Origin: Bolinopsis microptera
Taxonomy: Eukaryota; Ctenophora; Tentaculata; Lobata; Bolinopsidae
Direction of reading: 5' to 3'
Length of the DNA: 64,000 bases
Assembly: GCF_026151205.1 (NCBI RefSeq)
Contig: NC_087076.1
Location: forward strand, 15,646,419 to 15,710,418
A program made the translations under genes and the position numbers. Each line of letters begins with the position of its first letter. The first letter of the stretch is position 1. The notes under the pieces were generated by a model, which ran no database searches, was not told the DNA's origin, and saw only the letters and a program-made list of their open reading frames with translations. Below, piece after piece: positions 22,983 through 34,900 of this stretch.

Positions 22983-25900
22983 ACCATAGTTCTCCAGGTT
23001 CTCGTCCCCAAACTCGTCCCCAGATACCTGAACGTCAGTGTCGGAATCTGCCAGCTCTCGTATTTCTGGTTGGGATGACAAACTGAGGTCGAACGCGGAG
23101 TCACCTTCCTCTGTCGTCTGGTTAAGCTGGGATAGTCAGGGTTAGATCAGAGCAATAGAGCACTCAATCGATTAAACAGCAAAAAAACTTAATTTTTCTT
23201 GAGTCTTAAGTGTAGAACAGAGTAAAATGCTGACTATCAATAAGATAAAATCTCACTTTAGCAATGTGTCTCCTCTGTATAGGAAGCCTGATCCTGTCTT
23301 GTTCGGAGGTTTCTGCCCCGCTCTCTATATCTGCGTGAGCTCCTATACTACCACGGGAAGATGTTGAACTGTCACTCTCGATCGGGCTCTGAGTGATGTA
23401 CCAGATCAGTTTTTAGAATGCAACATTAGTTTACTTTTAACATTTGATAAACGAAAGAGTTATCTACGGTAAAAATTTAAGAATTGATCTTACCACGTAA
23501 TCGTTATTCCTGTCGAATGGGCAGCAGCTTTCATCAGAAAGAGGTAAGTTTTCTGGTCTGGATTTGGCACCGAGAGTATTGGCTTTAGGTGTCTGACACA
23601 ACCTCACACTGTCCGTTATCTGAAACAGGACAAGTCAGAACTGCAAAAGAGAATATGACGAAAGCGATTTCTGTTTTCAAGATGTCTTTATTATTTGAAT
23701 ATTCTAGAAGATGTTTAAAAATACATAGTTTTAAAACTAACTCTGTGAAGGGTGTTCTTCTCCGTGATAAGAGGAGCGGAGACTGTGCGAGTCAAGGTCA
23801 CGTGGTTCTGATTTGAAAACAGGAGGGATGTTTTGCTGGTTGATTTTTTCTTCTTTTTGGACGACTTTTTCCGAGTTCTGGTCAGCGTCGGTTCTTGCCC
23901 TTTCTTTAACTTTTTGAATTCTTGGTACAGATTATTGTAGCTTGTCATCAGGGCGTTGTACCTGAGACAATTAGTATATGTTAATAATATGCAGTTTATA
24001 CCAAAAAGTGGGATATGGTTAATATGATATCCTGAAATCAGCGATATTAACGAAAAGTGGTTATCTTAAAGATCAAAACAAAGTAACCGTACCTCATTTG
24101 AAGTAGTCTATAGCACTCCAGATCTTTACACCACTGTTTTATCTCCTCCATATCAAACTCGTACTCGTCATACTCGCAATCCTGTCTCCAAGACATCTGG
24201 CTCTGTCTGTAGCTCTCATTGGAGGTCAACTTCAGGTCGCCTTCCAGTACTTCGAGATGTTTCTTGATGTACAGCGCTCCAGGCCGAGCTTCTGGAGCTT
24301 GCTTCCTAAAACAGAGCTCTAGTTTAGCGGAAATCACTTTCGTTTTGGGCCAGGGATTGAGATTATTATGTGCGTCGTGAGGGCAACGTGTCTTTGGTTC
24401 TACAATATTTTGGCTAAATTCGTACGTGCGCGCAAACACAATCAGGTCAACAATCGCTGCGGCCTACAAAAAGTGATGTATATGGCGCGAAAGGCATCTC
24501 GTGACTAGTTCGACATGCTACCTGTGGAAAATTCAATGAGGGAGTAGTGAGTGATGCTAATAATAGCCCGTCCTATCAAAAGGTCGGAGGAACCGAACAG
24601 ACCAAAACAATAGTCAAGATTTGGCTGATTGACAAGAAAGAAAACAAGAAAAGCATACGACACGGCCCGGTGCCAGGGAGTCTTTGTATAATCATGTCAC
24701 TCTATTGTTCACACCGCATTATTACATTGCTACTACAACTTTATTAAATAAAATTAAAGAGGGTGTGAATTAGTGTGTTACCGAGCCCACATTGAACGAG
24801 TGCACGTCCGACACGTAATTGAGGACATGACCTCGATCCAAGCACTAACCTGTCTCCACCCTCCAGTCTCCAGTTTCAAAACAAACTTAAATCACCGCCG
24901 TCCAGATGGTGCAGCAAATTAGCAGTTTGATTACAATTGCACAGAGCTGGTTTGCACACAGGTAGCATGGTCTCAGATAAACAAAACATGTCACCAGTAT
25001 TTAGAATCATAGAGGTTGAAGAGAGAGAGCGCCCTATATTAAGTTCTAATAATATTACGAAGGGTGGGGTACATTAAAGGTCCATATTTCGGTTTGGTTT
25101 CAGAGTTCTAAGTCGGCCGTGTTGGGGATGGGCTGAGACAACAGGTCTGGAAATCAGTGATTTAACTTAAGTTGTAAGTGTTTCTGGTCATCTTCCCTCG
25201 AATAGAAGGCTCCAAAAACAGTGAACATGCTCCAGACGGTATATGCTGCATACTGATTACTGATATGATGTGTTGGTGTGAATTGTATTAGAATCCAGAC
25301 ACACCTATCTCGCTACTTCTATTACTGTAGCAAGGTTCACTTTATATTACCGTGGATGTAAACAATTCACTAAATATGGTTCCTATCATAATATGGTGTG
25401 GATTGAGTGCCAAGATAGATCTTTATTCCACTGATGATATTCTAAGACGACATTGCACAACACGTGTACCACACAGATCTTAGCTAACAGCTAACACACG
25501 TAGCCTATACATGATATATGATGGTAATCGTTACTTATTTTTCGTCACTAATATGAGACGAGTAAATTAAGTCGTAAGGGATTGTTCACATATTACATAA
25601 GTTTTTTGCCATTTTAGTCTAAAATGTTGAAAGGGGTTTGGATGTGCTAACGCATATAATCTAATTTTTAGCCAGTATCTTGTGTGTAAAAGTGATTACG
25701 GAGGGTGATATAAAACAATTTTAGACTACCCTCCATAATCCATTTTACACATAAGAATATAGCTATTGCGTCAAAATTAGATTATATGCGTCAGCGCATC
25801 CAAACCCCTTTAAAGTTTCAACTAGACAGGTTACTTAACGTCTGAACTTCTTAGTTCCCAAACATTTGTAGCTGGGGAGAGTATGACTTTGATGTTGTGT

Positions 25901-28900
25901 TATAATCATGTATGCCCACGCTAATCGAGAGCAAAATAACCGCGTCTCTAAAAAATGAATGCTCAAATTTTTTTCCGCCCAAACAAATCCGAATCTCCTG
26001 CCCCAATTTTCGGTACTCAAATTTATTGAGCCAAAAGTGTTGGCACACAAATATTTGGGAACTAAGCTTCTGATTATAATCCAGATAACAAGCAATAATC
26101 GTACGAGGTGTAAAATGTTACCGCTTGTAACAAGTTCAGTACCGTATGTGATAATTTCGAATGAATACAGTTTAAAGTTTCATAATCTGCATCTAAATTC
26201 TTCAAGCATATCTTATTTCTTAATACGTTTTGCACACATTTCAATCTTCTTCAAAGTAGTGTCATTCATACATGCAAGATCTACTTGACTCTCTACAGCA
26301 CAAGAAATAGATCTATTAATACATCTCAGAGTATTTTCACCACAATTTTCACAGATACATCTGTTTTACTTGTTGGGAACGAACACAAATAAAAGCAGTC
26401 AGGTTATCCTAAATTTATCTATTAGCGGGGGGGGGGGGGGGGGGGTATTTGTTGTTAAAAAATAGCACCGCTCTAGATAGTTTCCTTCTAGTTTCCTTCC
26501 CGTAATAACATCAACAGAAACAAGAAATAAGTAACACTCCAGTGTATGGGTTACTTACCAGCACATTTGCAGGAGAAGTTTGATACCATCCGGGATATCA
26601 TCGGGGATAGGGAGAGATATCTTGTTCATTCCTATACCGTAAAACACGTACTGCTCTTCTTTTCCCTGCACAAATATATATTTAAATGATAAGAAGTAGA
26701 TAAGAAGTAGAACCACTCACGAGCTCTTTATACATGATATTATGACAATTTATTGATTAATTTGTCGGTGTTTAGTACTGATAATATGGCAAAGGAACAG
26801 TCAAAACAAATGTAATTAGGCCGGTGATCTCGTGCATGTGAGTGTTTCATTATTATTAGAACATTCCATACTCTTGCTATGCTTTGTGGCATAGTTTTTA
26901 GACATCGCCAAATATGGTAGGAGAAGGGGGGACGGCTGCCCCTTTTCCTAATTAAGTTGGCGATTTGTTCAAAACATTACCTTATAAGGCGGTTTTAGGG
27001 TAACCATCTCCCACAGGACAATACCAAAGCCCCTGAAAACATAATAACATTAGAACCAGACCGAGAGAGATATAGAGGATAGAATGTTGGAAGTTAGGGC
27101 TCACGAGGCAAAAACAAAACCCACGAGAGTCAATAACAAAACCCGGTTAACATGCGCAAACTGCACAGAAGTAAAAGTGGACGCGAAATATATTAATGAG
27201 CCACAGAGCATTTCAAACTGACACACATAACAGCTTTATAGTATATTGTTAATACTGCATTTTAGTACTTTCAAACTCGTTCACTTCACTCCTTAGTACT
27301 TACAACACTTGGCTGTTAACCAACTTTAGCTCCTAGATTATTTCATTAAATCACGGTCTAATAATGTCTTTAAATTATTCAGTCAAGTTATTAGTTAGAA
27401 GTGTATATTCCCTTGAGATAGAAGGAAGACTTACTTTAGCATTGATATGGGTTATAAATTTATAATAATAACATTGATGACATAAAAATCGATATAAGTG
27501 TCAATGTGAAGTTTGACCATTGAATCTTTAATTACGATTTCATTTATCAAATTATCACAATTTGGGAATGAGATACAGAAATAAGAAATAGACATAATCT
27601 TGTGAAATTTGTCGATTATGTAATGGAATATGATGATAAAGAGACTGCCTAAATTAACAATCTGGTGCACAAAGCTGTTATTGGGAAATGTAGACGCTTT
27701 ATGACAAATAATGTGGAGAATGTGACGTACCAGATGTCTACCATCGTGGTACAAGGTAGCTGTTTAATCATCTCGGGGGACATGTAGGGTGTAGTACCCC
27801 GTGCTTGGGTTACCGGCACCTGGGTGGAATGTGGGTTAGGAATGTGCTGACTGATATAGTTATAAAGGAGTCAAAATATTTGGTCATGTGTACAGCAGGT
27901 CATGTACAAGAGTTGGAAACAATTACTCGAAATGAACCCCAGCTTTCAGCTACATTTTCAACATTGTCAACATTCCAACTCACCTGATCAAGACCTTCAG
28001 GAACTGTGATAGAACTCTCTAGATCAATTATCTTCAGTTCCATTTCACCTCTACTATCGTCCAGCATTAGACTGAAATGTCAGCTAATGTAATATAAACA
28101 CGCATATAATTTAGCCATATAACACAAAAATATGCTATATCAAAGTGAATAATGGGCAATGACCTGGCTCACAGCCAGTAAAGCATAAAGACACGCTATA
28201 CTCTCTATCTCCCTGGCTTGCAGCCAAAGAATTGGACAAGATCGGGCAAGTATTTTGTCCTCTAATTTCAGATGGACGTCAGCCGTTGGAGTATAGTAAC
28301 TAGTATGAAGGTAGCGCAGCAGGTACAGACGCAGGGCGGAGTCGGGTTCATTAATGATAATTTCCTATCTCTTCATGGCGTACATAAAAAACCTACGATG
28401 CGTGGCAGGCAGATTGAACCGTACGTGGATTGAGGTGGACGCCACAAGGAAGGCTCCTGGTTAGTACATGTGGTTTGGTAGGTATAATTCTATAACTGGT
28501 CACCTTCCCACCAGATAGCGACATGGCGGTAATTGGGGTTGTAAATATTTGTATACCCATTCCGTATAATACGAAATATATGATTTTGCTTGCAAGTTCT
28601 GGGCAGTCCAGCTTTTACACTAGCTAATTATTAATCCATTCGGAGCTGAATCACACGTTTACAACTTTCACTCAAAGCTAATAAGAAGTAAGATAAATGA
28701 GAAAAGGGTATAGTAAGTTCGAGTACGCTACTTGAGAACTGAGAGATCGAATAATTTGGACTTAAATTTTGAAGGGGTGTGATTACAACTCATAGTGAGC
28801 ACTGCTAATTTGTATTTTCTATCCTTCATTATAAACAAGCTCATATCCAACGGTACTATGACCACTGTGTTAGTGCTGAGTTTAACCACTAATCATGAAT

Positions 28901-31900
28901 AACCGCGCAAAATATTCGTGGATGATCCCTTTGCCCTATCCGGGCCCCGACATTCTGATATAAAGCGTCTGATGCCCTGAAGAGATAACGGAACTTTATC
29001 ACACGTGATTTAAACGAATCAACGAATGCCGTTTCTTCTGCAGCTGGCGAATCAGCATTGGCCAAATTTATAATTGTCATCTGTACCGGGGAATTAGAAG
29101 AATAACATAAAATCGCGTCTCCAAATTTGTAAATCTAATCTTGTTAAGAAACAGGGAGGAACCACTCAAATTTAATCGTGATGTAACGAATCTCTTAGAG
29201 TTAGACTGATAAGGATTTAACCTGAATCTGTTTGATATTTAAACTTGTCTATACTAAAACTTTTCATTATTTCCGTACATTTTGTTTGGTATAAGTCGAC
29301 TGTTTGGTATATTACTTACTTTCATTTTAATATATTTACGCTTGCATAATACACAAATCAGGTCAATGTCTCTGAAGCTATTTCGTAAATTTTCCAAGTG
29401 ACTTGTAACTCAATTTAAGGGGACCACAGAAGATTGTATACTGTAATACCTTATGGCCAATAAATTTGCAATAATAACTGCAATGCATTATTCACCTCAA
29501 TTAATGTTATACTGAAATTTTGGTCTGAATAAATTTGGTTTACACCAATTTTAGTCAAAGTTTTGACTAAGCTTATGGTAGACTAAGCTTTGCCTACCTC
29601 TGGGGTATGGCAGTCCTATAGGAGGATGCCGGAGGAATCAGAATGTGTAATGTAGGATGATGGTAAGTGTTGTAAGATGTGTCGTGTATGAACGCTTAAG
29701 TGGCAACTGGCAGCTGGGTGTGGAAGAGACAGGTGAACTAAGACGACGTGTGAGTAGTCGCTATGTCACACCAGTCTGGTCCAGGTCCTCTGGCACAATT
29801 AAGCGTTTGGTGCGGTTTGCTATTTAAACACATACTCTGCTATTGTGATCGAAATTGATTACTTTGACGTCTAATTTCTTATTGCAGGCAGTTCAGCTAG
29901 CAGTTAGATCTCTAATTCTGTTTTTCCAGGAATGTCAAACCTCTCAATTTAATATCGCAGGCAAATCAGAAAGACCTCTCAATTTCCTTTTGCAGGTAAG
30001 TAAAATAAATATATCATTTCTTTATTGCAGATACATCTATAAAAACTCTCAACATTGCAGGTATTTCGACCTCTCATTTTCTTCCCGCAGAGATTTTAAC
30101 TTAACCCATTTTTTTATTACAAGGATATCAACTAATCCCCCTCATTTCATAACAAATTATCCCAGGGATGTCAGGTGAACGTGAAAACCCTTCGAGTATG
30201 GTCAGTAAGTTAGAAACGATCGAGGAGGCCGTGGATCGCATTTTGGAAAAAATAAACTTGAAGCTGGTAGTGATCTTCATAGCCATGCTGTGCACAGTCA
30301 TCAACACCGGTGCAGTTAGTTGTGCTACCATTTTCACAGGCTTCATTCCTTACAATGATTGGGAGTGTAATTCAACCAAGTGTTTTAATCTTCAGACCAA
30401 AGCTGAGGAAGCAGAGGACGCCGACAATTTCTTCTCGTACGAGACCATGTGCGGAAACGATTTTGTGGAAGGATCTGATTTCAAGTGGACCTCCAAGATG
30501 CACACATTCTCCATGGACTGGCATCTGTATTGTGGAAGAGAGGCTATCTTCTCCCTGCTAAACGGTGCAATAGGTTTAGGGTCGCTAATCGGCCTCTTAC
30601 TATCCACGGACTCTTTGATAGAATAGGAAGAAAGAAGGGAGGAATTGTAGGCAGTGTCATATCCATGCTTTCTGTGGCTGCTTGTTCAGTCGCTCCCAAC
30701 TACCAAGTCCTCTTCTTTCTGCGACTGGCGTCTGGGTTTGGCATCTTTGTCAACTTCACTGGAACCTTCTGCTGGATTGCTGAGTATGCGCCCACTCGTC
30801 TGAGAATGGCCATGAGTGTTTCTGTTTCTCTCGGATGGTGTGCTGGACTCTATGCTACCATCTGTTTAAGCTACCTAATAAATGACTGGCAAAACGTGTT
30901 TCTGGGTATTGCCGGAGTGAACATCTTCAGTCTCCTCACGTACTTCTTGATTCCACTTCCTGAGTCACCGAGGTTTTCTTTGATTCAAGGAAAGGAGGAG
31001 GAAGCTAAGAAGACTTTGAAAAGGCTAGCCAGGATTAGTGACAGCAACGTGGACGTGGATTCTCTGGATATCATGTTTGAAACGAGAAAAGAATACAATT
31101 ATTTCAATCAGCTTAAAGATCTAAAGAAATACCCTAACATGCTGAAACAGACCCTCCAAGGACTCTGGGTATGGTTTACAGTGGCCCTCATCGCCTACAG
31201 TTCCAATTATGGGTGGGGTAAGCTGGGCAGTGACTTGTACGCCACCTACTGCTTCTCAGCACTGAGTGAAGCTATAGCTTACAGCACTTCTGTCTTCGTT
31301 TGTGGTCTGCTGGGCCGCAAAAACGCCATTATCTTCTACCTAGTGATGATGATTCTGATGAACTTTCTCGCCATGGTGGATGTCCAATTTGCCAGTGCCT
31401 GGAGTCTGGAGCTTGTAGCTGGCTTGGTTGGATACGTAGCTACCTCGGCTGCTTTAAACATGCTGTGGCTCTTCTCAGCAGAACTAGCACCAACCTCGCA
31501 CCGGGGCATGATTATCTGCATGAGTTCCAGTGCAGCTAGGGTCGGTGCTACCATCGGCCCCTACACCAATCTTCTGTACGGAGTGACAGATAGGAAAGTA
31601 CCACTCGCTCTATTTGCTGGATTTACGATGCTGGCATGTGTTGCGATGTGGTTTCTGCCTGACACCACAGACAGGTCCATTGCAGAGACTCCAGAAGATG
31701 TGGAATTAATGTCGAGAAGGAAAAGTAAAGATAAGGATGAAGAAGAAGGAGATGAGAGTGATCCAGAGACGGAAGGAGTGGTGATGGAGAACAGGACAGC
31801 AGGTTCTGGTGTGTTCTCATGAGCTGATAAAACAATTAGTATTACGACTTAAGGGCGAGACTGACAATTGCAATATTTAATGATTTTCATAACAAACACT

Positions 31901-34900
31901 ATTAGATTTAACTCAATTACATATTTGGGATATTTTAAATATGTATTGTCTATAAAGGGCATCTATTTTATCTATTAGTCTACATTATCTTTACTTTCTG
32001 CTTAGACATTTTAATTCCAAGATTACTGCAAATCATTCTAAAATGTAGCATGCTGACAAATTTGAAGCCACACATTTTCTTTCATAAAGGCCTCGGATAA
32101 GCACTAAGAGCCGTACACTTCAACAGTAAGCATACCGGGACCCGGACATTCACTAACAATCCAACAAGATCGATTAACGTCAGGTCGTCAGGGTTGGACC
32201 TAAGTAGGATCACAATACTCGAGTACCTTGCACAAATGATTAATCATTAAAGGACCTGCTTTAGTATACTAACCGCTGCGTGTGGAATGTCTATACTTAC
32301 TTAGCTGACTTGAGATCACAATGTATAACATTGAGTCGGTGCAAATGTTCCAGGCCATTCACTATATTCCTGGACCATCGTATCAATCGCTTGGGTGGGA
32401 TTTCGCCTGAAAAATAAATCTTCATCATTGGACATAAATCAAAATTAATATTATGCTAAAATTTCAGACTTGCTTCGGCCCCTTATTTAAAAAACTTCCG
32501 AATAAAGGCTAGTTAACAAAACTAAGTTAGAAACTATGGTGCGGTAATGTGCGGTTATGTGACGTAATGTGCCGTAATGTTCCGTAATATCTCGCTTGAC
32601 ACCCGAATAACCGCTAATGAAAGTGACAGACAATACTCTAGATCTAGTATACTGCATCATAAACTCTCGTTAACAAGTCACACCCAAAAGGGGGCAGTAC
32701 AAACCTCCACCGCTGATAAAGTGGGAGAGTGTGCCGTGGGGGAGGAACTCCATGATGTACTGAGGAGGTTCCATGGTGTGACCCCTGGGGAGAGGAGGAG
32801 ATTTACTTGTCAGTATATTGTTGTATGAGGGCAAAATCTAAGTAACTGTAATCTGTTAACTGTAACTGGTAATAACCTGCTGCTTTTCCCTAATCTAGCC
32901 GTAATCTCCGGTAAGTTGCGAGGGGCTTAGTCGAGATTGTGTAAATCAATTACACAATCTTCATGGGCCAAGATAATTTCTTATTTAACAACTCTGTGTC
33001 TGTGTACAACTTTTATGAGCAAAGATGATTTAATCACATTATATTTGTCAAGTTAATTTGTTTGTCATTTGTAGATAATATAATCGGGCTCATTAAGTTG
33101 TTCCTTGTCGGTAAAGCAATGAAGAAAGTATTGGTTCCCGATAAACTAATCTAATTCCTGAATTCTCATCATGCACCCTTCAATGGTTACTGAAATTGGC
33201 AAAACGTGCCCTTCTAGATGATAACCATTCTTAAGGTTGAGTAGTATATAAAATACATTATACCCATAGTTCACTGCATACTATCCCTATAGATCATGCA
33301 GACACATGACTTACTCGTCTACAGTAATTGCCAGCAAAAAATACAGTTTACTTGTAACTGCAGATTACAGCTATCTAGGTCACGTGACATCTTATAGGTC
33401 ACGTGACTTCTTATAGGTCACGTGACTTCTTAGCCTTATAGGTCACGTGACTTGAGCCTAGTTGTTGTCTACCAGCGGAGAAACTAACCTAGTCAGTGTC
33501 ACTAATCACAACACTGACTTTTTAACTTCGGATCTGTTAAAAGATTGAACAGGAGGAACAGGTGTCGTGAACAGTTGTTTTGTCAACTTGTTGTTATCCA
33601 GCACATTGTGCAATTTATGTGTGCGGTGGGTGGAGTTAATTTAATATATCAACCAATCGTAGCTTATCTGGGATTATTTTACACGAGCTTTTAACAATAA
33701 CATACCGCGCTTTTAACATCATAACCTCGTCATTTTAATGAGCAAAACGGAACGTAGAGTTGCAACAGAGCAACAGTACATACTTTTTACTATTTATATA
33801 ATTTTACTATCTAGTTGACTTATAATTTAATATTAGGACTTTAAAAAGTTTATAAAACATTGCTTGTTAAGTCATGATCAGGTCACCTTATGTTGCAGCG
33901 CATGCAGAATTAGGAATATTCTGTATTATCTTATCATATCCCACAAATAACACGTATAAGTATATAATGAGATACAAAAAACGGGAAATGGAGCGGATGA
34001 CGGTGCAATCCAAAATGACGTCATATGCAGCTTTACATTATGTGAGGTGACGTAATGTGACGGCCCCCTACGTTGCATGCTAACAGATGGTTACTCGACA
34101 AGCATTATATCTGAACATTAGCTCAGAAGCTGGTCTCCAGAGAGAGAGCGCTGCTGGAAACATGTATTGTGTTACTACCAGCTAGAGGTTTAACTGTTCT
34201 GAGAAATATAGTGGACTACTCAGAGTGTTTAATATTGAGGAAACACGGTGTAAGTCTGTGTGGAGTCTGTGTGTAAGTCTGTGTGTAAGTCTGTGTGGAG
34301 TCTGTGTGTGAGTCTGTGTGAGTGTTAGTGAGGACGAGTTATGTAACTGAAAACTGGGGATCCTTATCTGTGTATACAGACACAGTACACACAGTGTGCA
34401 CTTTCTCATTCATCAGTGTGTAGGTTGTATAATCTCTAGTTATAGATCTGTTACAGTACAGTTATGAGAAAGTAGAATGTAGATTATAGGACCGTGTTGG
34501 CACGTGATTACTGTCTGTGTCTTTTAAAGGCTAACTGTTATATTCAGATCAGTCAAGGGTCATCATTAACAACAAAAGGGACGCTTCTCCCATTAGCTAT
34601 ATCAAATATATCGAGTGTATTATTATAAGGCACTATATATACACCAACACCTAACATGCATTGTATGATCATTTAAGATGATCGTATAATTCGGGACCAA
34701 GTATGAGAAGTTAACCAATTGCGGCTGTCTTTTGTTGGAGGAAGCTAAACAATTAATTGATTTTCTATTTGCCCATAAAGGATCTCTTTGTATCGATAGC
34801 ATTTAAATTCTTCTGTCATAACTCACGTGAATGCGACTATGTTGTCGGGCCGCAGCCGAGCTAACATTTCAATCAGCTCAGGGTTATACGACTTCCTCAG

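Noticed and set aside
24306-24468. Open upstream extension of kinase exon 11 (VDLIVFARTYEFSQN...)
   Set aside because: Acceptor TGTTTTAG at 24306 gives the conserved W-KQAPEARP junction; the upstream part is intron.
25851-26288. Overlapping open frames of 65-109 codons on both strands
   Set aside because: They lie mostly in a TIR element; composition is not protein-like and no family is recognised.
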